Below, one piece after another: positions 24,909 to 33,937 of a DNA stretch of 64,000 nt (the first letter of the stretch is position 1; each line of letters begins with the position of its first letter). This stretch comes from Flavobacterium sp. Lineage in GTDB: Bacteria; Bacteroidota; Bacteroidia; Flavobacteriales; Flavobacteriaceae. Made by a program: the position numbers and the translations under genes. The DNA lies in assembly GCF_027483985.1 (NCBI RefSeq), contig NZ_JAIXTJ010000020.1:62001-126000 (forward strand). The letters run 5' to 3'. The notes beneath the pieces are model-generated. The model saw only the letters and a list, made by a program, of their open reading frames with translations, was not told the origin of the DNA and made no database searches.

Positions 24909-25264
24909 TACCTTTGTCTTTTTATTGGTCCAGTAAGACTTTCAAAATCTTCTTTAATTTCATTGATGCCTGAAGTAGCATCTGTTAAAGCATTAGATGT
25001 AAAGTCTGGTGGAGCAACCGAAACACTGTTTTTTACCTTATCAACTTCCTCTGTGAAAGAAGAAGTAACTTGTTGTATTGAAGAATTTATTTCTTGTACA
25101 TCGGCACTTTTTTGAATCTCAGTTTTAATTTCATTAGTAGCATGCTTTAAATTAGCCATAACTTTACCAAAAGTCCTTGCTGCTTCGGGAATTTTATCGG
25201 TTCCGAAAAGCATAAGAGCAATGAAAATAATGAAAATTAATTCGCCTCCACCTATTCCAAACAT
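24908..25264 (-). CDS. tatA: TatA/TatE-type twin-arginine translocase subunit
   Basis: The 118-residue protein has the TatA plan: a short N-terminal membrane helix (residues 6-21), the LFGTDKIPEAARTFGK hinge and amphipathic helix (about 19-34), then a charged tail. Tat proteins form the pore for folded, twin-arginine-signalled proteins. Here FG precedes TDKIPE as in Bacteroidota TatA proteins. No tatC is in the window. It overlaps the PAP2 gene by one base. Confidence 0.88.
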   Translation of the reverse strand: MFGIGGGELIFIIFIALMLFGTDKIPEAARTFGKVMANLKHATNEIKTEIQKSADVQEINSSIQQVTSSFTEEVDKVKNSVSVAPPDFTSNALTDATSGINEIKEDFESLTGPIKRQR

Positions 25265-25287
25265 ATTCTTTATTGTTAATTGATTTG

Positions 25288-25295
25288 CAAAGTTA
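25288..25295 (-). promoter_or_regulatory. -7 box upstream of tatA
   Basis: TAACTTTG on the minus strand, 23 bases from the ATG. Confidence 0.45.
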
Positions 25296-25303
25296 CAAAG
25301 TTC

Positions 25304-27553
25304 TTAATCAAATTTAGATTTAACCTCAACTTTAGGCCAATTATTATTAGTAGTGTCGATATCGGCAGTTTCTAATTTTGGATCTAGAACAATTTTAGTA
25401 ATAGCTTTTTGCGTAGCAAATGTTCTGCTAACTTCTTTATCATTCATTCTCCAAATTTGAGCTGGGAATTTTTGAATTTCAGTTGTTCCGTCTTCAAAAG
25501 TTAACTCAACGATTATTGGCATTACTAATCCACCTGGTTTATCAAAAGTAACTTGATAAAAGTATTTTGGATCTTTAAGTTTAGCTTTTTCTTCTGCTGA
25601 AAAAGTTTTATTTACATATTCATCAAGCGCTTGATAATCCTTAATTTGAAAAGGCTTATTCATTTCAGGTTTAAAATCTTCGCTTCCATCAGCAACCATA
25701 TAAACCATTGGTCCAGCATTAGAATTTCTACGACGTCTTTTTTTCATGAACTCTTCTACTTCTTTCGTTGGTTCATTACTTACAAAGAACTTCTTAACCT
25801 CTTTTACTCCAATATCATTATAATCAGTTGTGTAAAACCATCCTCTCCAAAACCAATCTAAATCAAATGCTGAAGCATCTTCCATTGTTCTAAAGAAATC
25901 TTCAGGAGTTGGATGTTTAAACTTCCATCTATTTGCATAGGTTTTGAAAGCATAATCAAACAATTCTCTTCCCATAATAGTTTCACGAAGAATATTTAAT
26001 CCTGCAGCTGGTTTTCCGTAGGCATTATTTCCAAACTGACGAATACTTTCTGAATTTGACATAATAGGTTCAAGCCCTTTTTGATCGCCACTCATGTAAG
26101 GAACGATGTTTTTAGCTGGACCTCTATCAGCAGGGAAATTTGGATCCCATTCCATCAAAGCCATATATTCCATAAATGAATTCAAACCTTCATCCATCCA
26201 AGTCCATTGACGCTCATCAGAATTTACAATCATTGGAAAATAATTATGTCCAACTTCGTGCACGATTACACTAATCATTCCGTTTTTAACTCTATCAGTA
26301 TATTTTCCATCTGCATCAGGTCGACCCCAATTCCAACAAATCATTGGATATTCCATTCCTTGATCTTGTGCGTGTACAGAAACCGCTTTTGGATAAGGAT
26401 AATCAAACGTGTGACTTGAATAACTTTTAAGTGTATGTGCCACTGCTCTAGTAGAATATTCACCCCAAAGCGGATTTCCCTCTTTAGGATAAACAGAAAC
26501 TGCCATCGCTGTTTTATCATTTAATTTTACAGCCATTGCATCATAGATGAACTTTCTAGATGTTGCAATTCCGAAATCACGAACATTTTCTGCTTTAAAT
26601 TTCCATGTTTTTTTCTTGTCAGAAAAACCTTTTTCTGCAGCTTCAGCCTCTTGTTGTGTTACTACAACAACTGGTTTATCAAACGTTTTTTCAGCCAAAG
26701 CTAATCTTGAAAGCTGTGCTGGAGTAAACACTTCTTGTCTGTTCAATAAAGTACCAGTTGCTTCCATAATATGATCTGCTGGAACCGTAATGTTTACTTC
26801 AAAGTTTCCGAACGGCAAAGTGAATTCACCTGAACCCCAAAATTGTTGATTTTGCCAACCTTCAACATCATTATAAACCGCCATCCTAGGATAAAACTGC
26901 GCTAAAATGTATAAATTATTGCCATCTTTATCAAAGTGCTCATATCCTGAACGACCACCATCTAATAAATAATTATTGATGTTGTACCACCATTTAATAG
27001 AAAAAGTTATCTTTTCTTTATACTTTAAAACTTTTGGCAATTCAATACGCATCATCGTTTGGTTAATAGAATATTGCATTGGCTTACCAGCAGCATCTTT
27101 AACGTGTTCAATATTGAAACCTCCGTCAAATTTTTCTTCTAAATATTTTCTTGAAAAACCTTGTACACCCATTGCTGGCTCGGTTTTTTCACCATTTACA
27201 AGTGGTGACAGTGATTTTCTTGCTTGTTGGTTTTGATCTAATTGCAACCAAAGGTAATCTAAAGATTCTTTAGCATTATTAGTATAAGTAATAGTTTCTT
27301 CACCATATAATTTGGTGTTTTTGTCATCTAGCTCCACATTGATTTTGTAATCGGCTTGTTGCTGATAATACTCTGGACCTGGAGCGCCAGAAGCTGTTCT
27401 GTACATATTTGGTGTTGCCAACAAATCATACATTTGCTTGAATTTATCAGGATTTCTCTCTGTAGATGGTGCTGGTTTTGGTGCTTCTTGTGCAAAGTTA
27501 GCGATAGAAAACAAAAGTAAACCGAACTTTAATATAGCTGAACTATTTTTCAT
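25304..27553 (-). CDS. Secreted M1-family metallopeptidase
   Basis: The 749-residue protein has a signal peptide (cleavage near FAQ, residue 22), an N-terminal beta domain, and an M1 catalytic domain. Zinc ligands are visible as H432-E433-VG-H436 and E455 in TWMDEG, with the exact HEXXH-X18-E spacing. The substrate-binding GXMEN motif of classical aminopeptidases reads GMEYP (from G399), a variant that may change specificity. There is no T9SS tail, so the enzyme is probably periplasmic or an outer-membrane protein. Upstream on the same strand are the DUF6702 protein and two paralogous proteins. Confidence 0.9.
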   Translation of the reverse strand: MKNSSAILKFGLLLFSIANFAQEAPKPAPSTERNPDKFKQMYDLLATPNMYRTASGAPGPEYYQQQADYKINVELDDKNTKLYGEETITYTNNAKESLDYLWLQLDQNQQARKSLSPLVNGEKTEPAMGVQGFSRKYLEEKFDGGFNIEHVKDAAGKPMQYSINQTMMRIELPKVLKYKEKITFSIKWWYNINNYLLDGGRSGYEHFDKDGNNLYILAQFYPRMAVYNDVEGWQNQQFWGSGEFTLPFGNFEVNITVPADHIMEATGTLLNRQEVFTPAQLSRLALAEKTFDKPVVVVTQQEAEAAEKGFSDKKKTWKFKAENVRDFGIATSRKFIYDAMAVKLNDKTAMAVSVYPKEGNPLWGEYSTRAVAHTLKSYSSHTFDYPYPKAVSVHAQDQGMEYPMICWNWGRPDADGKYTDRVKNGMISVIVHEVGHNYFPMIVNSDERQWTWMDEGLNSFMEYMALMEWDPNFPADRGPAKNIVPYMSGDQKGLEPIMSNSESIRQFGNNAYGKPAAGLNILRETIMGRELFDYAFKTYANRWKFKHPTPEDFFRTMEDASAFDLDWFWRGWFYTTDYNDIGVKEVKKFFVSNEPTKEVEEFMKKRRRRNSNAGPMVYMVADGSEDFKPEMNKPFQIKDYQALDEYVNKTFSAEEKAKLKDPKYFYQVTFDKPGGLVMPIIVELTFEDGTTEIQKFPAQIWRMNDKEVSRTFATQKAITKIVLDPKLETADIDTTNNNWPKVEVKSKFD

Positions 27554-27614
27554 ACATAAAATAATTTTAAGCCATAAAAGTAGTTTTTTTTGATTGAATT
27601 AACAGCTATAGAAA

Positions 27615-28115
27615 TTATTTTAACATTCCTTTAAAATTCTCTGAGGTTAATAACAAACTTTGCTTTTGCCCATTGAAGTTGGCTTGAATGATATTTTGCT
27701 GTTCATCATTAAGTTCCATTAATGCATTATTTTCAATTGCTATTGACGATATTTTAGCAACATCTTTAATGCTAAAATAACAAATCACAACATTAGCATC
27801 AACCTCTTTACTCACGAGATTAATTGGTTTTGAAACACCATTTACTTTAACTATAAATTTTTCTGCAAAGTATTTTTTCAATAAATTTTCATCTTCAACC
27901 GTTTCATCTTTAGATGCTATAAATGTTCTTTTTTTAAATTTTCGCTCCAAAGCATCATTCAAATCATCTATGAATAATCGGCTTGTGATTTGAATCATCT
28001 TCTTTTTTGGAGCATAATTTACTTGATAAATCGACACATAAAATTTATGAACTGCCATCGATGACAACCCAATAAACATCACCAAAAATAACGTTGTTCT
28101 GAATGCTTTTACCAT
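27615..28115 (-). CDS. DUF6702-like exported protein
   Basis: The 166-residue protein has an N-terminal signal or anchor (about 5-22), then a domain rich in strands. FYVSIYQVNY and ITSRLFIDDLNDALER match what I know as the DUF6702 family, found beside M1 peptidases in Bacteroidota. No function is known. It sits 61 bases upstream of the peptidase gene, and its own promoter box lies four bases before the ATG. Confidence 0.75.
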   Translation of the reverse strand: MVKAFRTTLFLVMFIGLSSMAVHKFYVSIYQVNYAPKKKMIQITSRLFIDDLNDALERKFKKRTFIASKDETVEDENLLKKYFAEKFIVKVNGVSKPINLVSKEVDANVVICYFSIKDVAKISSIAIENNALMELNDEQQNIIQANFNGQKQSLLLTSENFKGMLK

Positions 28116-28119
28116 ACGT

Positions 28120-28127
28120 CAAAAGTA
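28120..28127 (-). promoter_or_regulatory. -7 box of the DUF6702 gene, 4 bases from the start codon
   Basis: TACTTTTG on the minus strand, with the same spacing to the ATG as at rlmN. This predicts a leaderless mRNA. Confidence 0.5.
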
Positions 28128-28133
28128 CAATTA

Positions 28134-28928
28134 TTATCGTTTTATTTGTTTAAATTCGTTACTTTTAGCAATAACATATTCCATTAAAGCTAAGGCGTTA
28201 CTAGTTTCCAGTAGTTTTTTATCATTAATTTCTTCAGAAAAACAAAAATCTACAAACAAAGCTTTATCGCTTTTTGAAATTTTCAACGTTTCTTCAAAAA
28301 ATTGTTCAGAAAATCTTTTGGTTAATTCCGTTTGAAATTCCGCCAAATCGGCTTTATGTGTTACATATTTCTTTTTCGGATTTCCTCCAAATAATTTAGC
28401 CAATGCAGTACCTATTTTTACAAAATCTACTTTTGCTGCATTACTGGAACTTGGCATAAACATATTTTCAACTCTAGCTTTTACTCCAGTTATTTCAATG
28501 GTAGACCAATCTATTGGTGGTAATTCAACCTTAAAAGCTGGTTTTACCTTTATCCTTTTAGCATCATAAGTCAAGTCGCCTGAAAGCTTATATGGACCAA
28601 TTTTAACCTCATCTAATTGATTTATTTTTTGTGATATTTCAATTTTAAAAATCATCTCTTCAAAATCAGATGCTTTTAACTTTACCAATTTAGTTTCAAA
28701 AGCTACGCCTGAAATCATAATTACATCGTCTTCTTTTGCAAAAATGGTAAATTGCCCAATATCATTTGTAATTGTGACTGTTTCTGCTGTGATATTAGTA
28801 ACTGTAGCTCGTTCTACTTGAACCGAGTCGGAAACTACAATGGCTCTTAAAATTTTGACTCTTTCGTTTTGTGAAAAAGAATTAAATGAAAATAAAAACA
28901 ATAATACTAGAAGTAATTTATTTCTCAT
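28134..28928 (-). CDS. Exported carboxypeptidase-like regulatory-domain protein (paralogue A)
   Basis: The protein has about 264 residues, with a signal peptide ending at FNSFSQ and a beta-sandwich region like the CarboxypepD_reg plug-associated domain of TonB-dependent receptors (VTITNDIGQFTIFA). A helical C-terminal part contains FFEETLKI. I start at MRNKLL (28926-28928); the ATG two codons upstream or a TTG at 28946 are alternatives. It is clearly related to the gene upstream in both halves, so the pair arose by tandem duplication. There is no barrel domain, so it is not a receptor itself. Confidence 0.75.
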   Translation of the reverse strand: MRNKLLLVLLFLFSFNSFSQNERVKILRAIVVSDSVQVERATVTNITAETVTITNDIGQFTIFAKEDDVIMISGVAFETKLVKLKASDFEEMIFKIEISQKINQLDEVKIGPYKLSGDLTYDAKRIKVKPAFKVELPPIDWSTIEITGVKARVENMFMPSSSNAAKVDFVKIGTALAKLFGGNPKKKYVTHKADLAEFQTELTKRFSEQFFEETLKISKSDKALFVDFCFSEEINDKKLLETSNALALMEYVIAKSNEFKQIKR

Positions 28929-28942
28929 AAGCATAAAAAAAA

Positions 28943-29698
28943 TCAAGGTTTTGGAGCAATCAGTTCTTTGTAAGTCACGGCTAACTCATTCATTAAAAAA
29001 GTCGCCATTGTTTTATTTTTGGCTTTTAATGCTTCAGCAAATTTAGCATCTTCAACAATATAATATTGAAAACCTTTGACAAAATTTTCAGGAATCTTGA
29101 GTGTTTCTATAAAATATTTTTCATCATAAAGATTTTCTATTTTAGTCAACATCAGTTCTTTTTTCTCCACTTCAACTTCCTTTTTTAACATTGTTGTTCT
29201 TCCAGAAATCCAGTTTAAAACCGGATCAAGACCAACTGAGGTATTGGTTCCTATTTGAGCATCATAATTAGATGCCGCTTTCAATTTCCGTTCGGCTGGA
29301 GTATAATGTTTTGTTTTTGATGAAATGATACCCAATGAAACAGCGTTTATGTTTTTGTACTCGTTGATTTTAACCTCATCTAACATTCTAATTAAGGTTT
29401 CCATCTTAACAAATAGGAGTTCGTTGTTAAAATCCGATTCTTTCAATGCAATTTTCACACTCTTAAATTGAACAGCCGTGAAAACCAACGTATCGCCGAT
29501 AGTAGCATCAATTGAAAAATAACCTCCTCTTTCACTCAAAACCGATTTATCAGATTTTAGATTTATGATATAGATGTTTTCTAAATCATTACTATCGGCG
29601 GTGACTTTACCATTAATTTTTTTTGATACAGCTAATTGTTGTGCCAAAGCAAATTGTGTAATTATTAAAAAGAAGAAAAGTATTTTTATTTTTTGCAA
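28943..29698 (-). CDS. Exported carboxypeptidase-like regulatory-domain protein (paralogue B)
   Basis: This is a predicted beta-sandwich domain (GKVTADSNDLENIYII, GGYFSIDATIGDTLVF) followed by a helical C-terminal part with YFIETLKIPENF. It resembles the next gene throughout: ESDF and LDEVKI motifs occur in both. No ATG is available before the signal peptide. I place the start at the TTG at 29696-29698, giving a KIKILFFFLIITQFALAQ signal, while a longer frame reaches 29761. Function unknown. Confidence 0.65.
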   Translation of the reverse strand: MQKIKILFFFLIITQFALAQQLAVSKKINGKVTADSNDLENIYIINLKSDKSVLSERGGYFSIDATIGDTLVFTAVQFKSVKIALKESDFNNELLFVKMETLIRMLDEVKINEYKNINAVSLGIISSKTKHYTPAERKLKAASNYDAQIGTNTSVGLDPVLNWISGRTTMLKKEVEVEKKELMLTKIENLYDEKYFIETLKIPENFVKGFQYYIVEDAKFAEALKAKNKTMATFLMNELAVTYKELIAPKP

Positions 29699-29794
29699 AA
29701 TTGAAATTATCAGTAAAACATTGGGTAAAAGTATCTTAAAGTCCTCCAAAAAATTAGCCAATGCAATTGTAAATTTTTGTTAATTATTAATTTG

Positions 29795-29802
29795 TAAATT
29801 TG
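29795..29802 (+). promoter_or_regulatory. -7 box of pepE
   Basis: TAAATTTG, 56 bases before the ATG at 29859. Candidate -33 TTG triplets lie at 29767 and 29777. Confidence 0.45.
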
Positions 29803-29858
29803 ATAAAATTTTAGTGCAACTACCCAATAAAACAAATCTTAGTTTAAAAAATATAAAA

Positions 29859-30569
29859 ATGAAAAACCTCATAATTGCAAGTACATCAACACTTCACGGT
29901 GGAGCATATTTAGAATATTTACTACCAACTCTTAAAAATCATTTTGGAAATTGCGAAACCATCTTGTTCATTCCTTTTGCGCGACCTGGCGGAATGTCAC
30001 ATGATGAATATACAGAAAGAGTTGCAGTCGCTTTCTCGAAAATAAATAAAAAAATCATTGGATTACACACGTTTGAAAACCCAATTGAAGCCATAAAAAA
30101 TGCTGACGGAATTTTCACTGGCGGAGGAAATACGTTCTTACTAGTATCGCAATTATACGAACATAAGGTAATGGATGTTTTATCAGAAGTTATTACGACT
30201 GGAACTCCTTATTTAGGCACAAGCGCAGGAAGTAATATTACTGGAATTTCAATGCAAACCACCAATGATATGCCGATTATTTATCCGCCAAGTTTTAAAA
30301 CCTTAAGTGCTATTCCATTCAATTTAAACCCACATTATCTCGACCCCGATTTGCAGAGCAAGCATATGGGAGAAACTCGTGAAACAAGAATTAAAGAATT
30401 TCACGCATTTAATACTACTCCAGTTTTAGGATTGCGAGAAGGAAGTTGGCTTGAAGTAAAAGGTGAAAAAATAATTTTGAAAGGCGAACTTACTGCAAGG
30501 TTATTTAGACAAAACCAATTACCAGAAGAAATTAGTCCTGAAACCGATTTGCAGTTTTTAGGAAAATAA
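29859..30569 (+). CDS. pepE: Dipeptidase E (peptidase family S51)
   Basis: PepE cleaves dipeptides with N-terminal Asp in the cytoplasm. The 236-residue protein has the glycine-rich FTGGGNTFLL block, the nucleophile elbow GTSAGSN (Ser near residue 122), and the LNPHYLDPD block that likely carries the catalytic His. The start at 29859 (MKNLIIAST) fits the family; a longer frame to 29814 has no ATG there. A good terminator follows. Confidence 0.92.
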   Translation: MKNLIIASTSTLHGGAYLEYLLPTLKNHFGNCETILFIPFARPGGMSHDEYTERVAVAFSKINKKIIGLHTFENPIEAIKNADGIFTGGGNTFLLVSQLYEHKVMDVLSEVITTGTPYLGTSAGSNITGISMQTTNDMPIIYPPSFKTLSAIPFNLNPHYLDPDLQSKHMGETRETRIKEFHAFNTTPVLGLREGSWLEVKGEKIILKGELTARLFRQNQLPEEISPETDLQFLGK

Positions 30570-30576
30570 AATTCAT

Positions 30577-30610
30577 AAAAAAAACCTCTAAAATACTTAG
30601 AGGTTTTTTT
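30577..30610. terminator. Terminator between pepE and tRNA-Gly
   Basis: AAAACCTCTAA and TTAGAGGTTTT pair with A and T runs on either side. It can end pepE on the plus strand and the tRNA transcript on the minus strand. Confidence 0.88.
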
Positions 30611-30613
30611 AAG

Positions 30614-30686
<73 letters not shown>

Positions 30687-30728
30687 ATTATCTCACATAC
30701 TAGATTAATTATCTCGTTTTGTGAGGTG

Positions 30729-30763
30729 CAAATATATAGCATTTGTTTGTTTTGATGCAAATT
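30729..30763 (-). promoter_or_regulatory. Promoter of tRNA-Gly
   Basis: The -7 box TATATTTG is at 30729-30736 on the minus strand. A TTG at 30758-30760 lies 21 bases upstream. The precursor leader would be about 40 bases. Confidence 0.6.
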
Positions 30764-30864
30764 TTTTTTCAAAAATTTTTACGTAGAAAAAATTTTACAA
30801 ATCAAATGCGTTCTAAAAGTTTTATTATTAATTTGTTATCTTTTAATTTGCATTGAAATATTTT

Positions 30865-31305
30865 ATGATAGAAATAAAAAAAATTAGCACAATTGACACT
30901 TTTAGCGTGCGTCATCCTGTTTTGAGAAGTGGCAAACCAGTAGAAAGTTGTCAATTTGAAGGAGACAATCTTGAAACCACTATTCATTTTGGATTATTTG
31001 TTGACAAAAACTTAATAGGCGTTGTGTCGGTTTTTAGAAAAAATAATAGTATATTTAATGTTGAAAATCAGTTTCAAATTAGAGGAATGGCTATTTTGCA
31101 AAATCATCAAAAAAAAGGATTTGGTGAAATGCTTTTGAAACATTCCGAAGAATACATAAAAAAAGAACTCGGCGAATTGATATGGTTTAATGCACGTGAG
31201 AACGCCGTTGCATTCTATGAAAAATTAAAATACATCAAAGTTGGAAATCCATTTATTATAGCCGATATTGGTTTCCATTATATAATGAAAAAAGAAATTG
31301 GCTAA
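30865..31305 (+). CDS. GNAT-family N-acetyltransferase
   Basis: The 146-residue protein has the acetyl-CoA-binding motif in QKKGFGEMLLKHSEEY (about residues 84-99) preceded by RGMAILQNH, and a late FYEKLKYIKVG segment as in single-domain GNAT proteins. The acceptor is unknown. The ATG at 30865 is preferred over a TTG four codons earlier. It shares one base with the L,D-transpeptidase gene. Confidence 0.88.
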   Translation: MIEIKKISTIDTFSVRHPVLRSGKPVESCQFEGDNLETTIHFGLFVDKNLIGVVSVFRKNNSIFNVENQFQIRGMAILQNHQKKGFGEMLLKHSEEYIKKELGELIWFNARENAVAFYEKLKYIKVGNPFIIADIGFHYIMKKEIG

Positions 31306-33014
31306 TGCCTATGAATAAATTTTACGTTTTTATTATACTTGTTTCACTATCTGGTTGCAAAAGATCTAATCCCAACGATTCTTTTTCGAATGCCTCGTTT
31401 ATTGACATCTCATTTTTTAATAGAGATAAAATCAAAATAGATTCAATGTTGATTAATGCCTCAAAAGACGAAGATTTCAAGTCATTTTACAAAAAGTATA
31501 ATTATGAAGTAGCTTGGACAAACAAAGAGCACAGAGATTTTTTAATCAATGAAATAGGTGTTGCTACAAATGAAGGACTAGAATCTAAAGACTACAATCA
31601 TCAAATTCTAAAATCATTTGAATTAAAATATGAAGAACTTCCAGATTCTACCATTGTAAAATATGACTTGCTTCTTACCTCAAGTGCGCAATTGTATGTA
31701 AATCATATTAGCAAAGGAAAACTCAATCCCAAAAAACTCTATAAAGATTGGGATTTGAAAGAGAAAAAAGTAAACGTCAATGAAATACTTTTTGATTGCA
31801 TAGACAACAATAATTTTGATCAAGCCATTGAAAATTGCAAACCAAGTCATATTATCTATAAAAAACTTAAAAATTGTCTAGCGTTGTTAAAACAATTTCC
31901 TGAAGAAACTACTTATAATTTGATTGATTTAAAAGAACGAATAATTCCAAATAAAAAAAACAAATACATTCCTATCATTAAAAAAAGGCTGATGTATTGG
32001 GGCGATATGATAGAAAAAGACACTATTTTATCAACATTATACGACAAAAAAACCCAAGATGCAGTTAAGATTTTTCAAACGAGACATGGTTTGAGACCAG
32101 ATGCTGTAATTGGAAGAAGTACTATTGACGCATTAAATTATTCAAGAAACCAAAGAATTGAACAAGTTGTTGTAAATATGGAACGATGGAGATGGTTTGC
32201 TAACGATTTTGGAAATCACTACCTTCTTATTAACATACCTGATTATAGTATTGTTGCCGTAAAAGAAAAAGATACTACACAAATTCAAAAAATAGTTGTA
32301 GGCAAAGAAACAAGACCAACACCAATATTAGAATCCAAAATATCAAATATAAATTTAAATCCTAATTGGACTGTTCCTCCAACAATTCTAAAAGAGGATA
32401 TTTATCCCGAAGCCGAAAAAGATAGAGGTGTTTTTAGAAAAAAAGGATTGAAAATATTTGATAGAAAAAATAATGAAATTAATCCGCATACCTGGAAAAA
32501 AGAGGATGCTAACAAATATAAATATGTTCAAGATCCGGGAAGAAACAATTCGTTGGGTTCAATGAAAATTAATTTTCCAAATAAATATTCAGTATATCTT
32601 CACGATACCAACCATCGCGATTATTTTGCATTTTCTTATCGCTCGTTGAGTTCTGGATGCGTGCGTTTAGAAAAACCATTAGAAATGGCAAGCTACATTA
32701 TTAACGACACCACAAAATGGTCTTACAAAAGAATAAAAGATACTACAGATATTAAGTATTATTACAAATTGCAGAAAGCTAAACAAAAGCAGCTTGACAA
32801 ATTAAATGCCAAACTACTAGCAAAAAATCCGAATTATATAATTGAAAAGAAACCGCAACCTAAACCCGAGTTAAAAACAATCGTAGTAAAAATTAATGAA
32901 GACATCTACATTCATCAATTATATTGGACTGCTTGGGAAAACAATGGTGTTTTAAATTTTAGAGAAGATATTTATTGTTTAGATGCTAACTTATATAGCA
33001 AACTACGATATTAA
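31305..33014 (+). CDS. YcbB-type L,D-transpeptidase lipoprotein
   Basis: This family makes 3-3 (DAP-DAP) cross-links in peptidoglycan. The 569-residue protein has a lipoprotein signal (LVSLSGC, Cys at about residue 18), a scaffold domain, a peptidoglycan-binding domain (about 235-290, DAVKIFQTRHGLRPDAVIG) and a YkuD catalytic domain with H433 and the SSGCVRL motif (C452). A further C-terminal stretch follows residue 500. It overlaps the acetyltransferase gene by one base. Its last 12 bases overlap the convergent transpeptidase gene. Confidence 0.92.
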   Translation: MPMNKFYVFIILVSLSGCKRSNPNDSFSNASFIDISFFNRDKIKIDSMLINASKDEDFKSFYKKYNYEVAWTNKEHRDFLINEIGVATNEGLESKDYNHQILKSFELKYEELPDSTIVKYDLLLTSSAQLYVNHISKGKLNPKKLYKDWDLKEKKVNVNEILFDCIDNNNFDQAIENCKPSHIIYKKLKNCLALLKQFPEETTYNLIDLKERIIPNKKNKYIPIIKKRLMYWGDMIEKDTILSTLYDKKTQDAVKIFQTRHGLRPDAVIGRSTIDALNYSRNQRIEQVVVNMERWRWFANDFGNHYLLINIPDYSIVAVKEKDTTQIQKIVVGKETRPTPILESKISNINLNPNWTVPPTILKEDIYPEAEKDRGVFRKKGLKIFDRKNNEINPHTWKKEDANKYKYVQDPGRNNSLGSMKINFPNKYSVYLHDTNHRDYFAFSYRSLSSGCVRLEKPLEMASYIINDTTKWSYKRIKDTTDIKYYYKLQKAKQKQLDKLNAKLLAKNPNYIIEKKPQPKPELKTIVVKINEDIYIHQLYWTAWENNGVLNFREDIYCLDANLYSKLRY

Positions 33015-33704
33015 TTTAGCTTTATTCACAATACCTCTTGATGGATGATAAATAAATAAGCAAGACTTTCCTTTTATTGTATTAATGATTTTTTTACTTA
33101 ATTCCACTGGAACTGCAGGACAACCTTGACTTCTTCCTAATCTATGATGTGCTTTTATGAATTTTTTTGAGACATAATCGGCACCGTGAAGAACAACTGC
33201 TCTTTTTCTTGCATTATCATTTACTCCTTTTTCTAAACCATCTAGTTTTAAAGATATTCCGTGTTTGCCCTGATATACTTCACCGGTACTAAAAAAACCT
33301 AAACTACTCTTGTAGGATTCATTTTTGTTAGAAAAATTTACGGCATAATCAGTACCCGAATTTTTTCCGTGAGCTACAAAAGTATTTAAAAGTATTTCAT
33401 TAGTTTTCATATCAATGATCCAAAGTCTTTTTTCTCTTGAACTTAAACTAAAATCTATTATGGTAATAATGTCTTTTTTTAATACACCTTTTTCTTTTAA
33501 AAGTTGATATCCTTTAAAAGCATTTGAAAAACTTTCTAATTTAGGCATTTTAAAACGATTTGGTTCTAAAGAATTATAAACCACATTCATCATTTTCGCA
33601 GTGTTGACCTTTGCTACACTACGAGTTATTTTAGCTTCTTTTTTGGGAGAAAAAAAAGACATAACCACGAGAAGTGACGCCGATAGAATTGCAATTAATT
33701 TCAT
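33003..33704 (-). CDS. YkuD_2-type murein L,D-transpeptidase catalytic-domain protein
   Basis: The 233-residue protein has a signal peptide or N-terminal anchor (residues 3-18), and a compact catalytic domain with VLHGADYVSKKF and GRSQGCPAVP (C195). This small L,D-transpeptidase-like family differs from the YcbB type encoded next to it. It probably acts on peptidoglycan in the periplasm; the actual reaction is not established. It is convergent with the larger transpeptidase gene. Confidence 0.88.
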   Translation of the reverse strand: MKLIAILSASLLVVMSFFSPKKEAKITRSVAKVNTAKMMNVVYNSLEPNRFKMPKLESFSNAFKGYQLLKEKGVLKKDIITIIDFSLSSREKRLWIIDMKTNEILLNTFVAHGKNSGTDYAVNFSNKNESYKSSLGFFSTGEVYQGKHGISLKLDGLEKGVNDNARKRAVVLHGADYVSKKFIKAHHRLGRSQGCPAVPVELSKKIINTIKGKSCLFIYHPSRGIVNKAKLIS

Positions 33705-33726
33705 TTTAGTAGATTATAAGGGTTGG

Positions 33727-33734
33727 CAAACATA
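33727..33734 (-). promoter_or_regulatory. -7 box of the small L,D-transpeptidase gene
   Basis: TATGTTTG on the minus strand, 22 bases from the ATG. Confidence 0.45.
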
Positions 33735-33919
33735 CTAAACCAAAAATTATCTATCAAATTATTTTTATAAAAATTATCGATAAATTACAATATTTACCGA
33801 TAAATTACATTTTTATAATTAATACATCTTATTTTTCTTATAATTATTTTATGCTCAAAATATAAAAACAGCACCGACATACTAACAAAATTAAAATTGT
33901 GTTATGTTTATTAAAGATT

Positions 33920-33927
33920 TATATTTG
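33920..33927 (+). promoter_or_regulatory. -7 box of the DUF5916 gene; it decides the start
   Basis: TATATTTG ends ten bases before the ATG at 33938. It lies inside the longer frame that begins at 33899, so that longer start cannot be used from this promoter. Confidence 0.55.
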
Positions 33928-33937
33928 CCTACATAAC

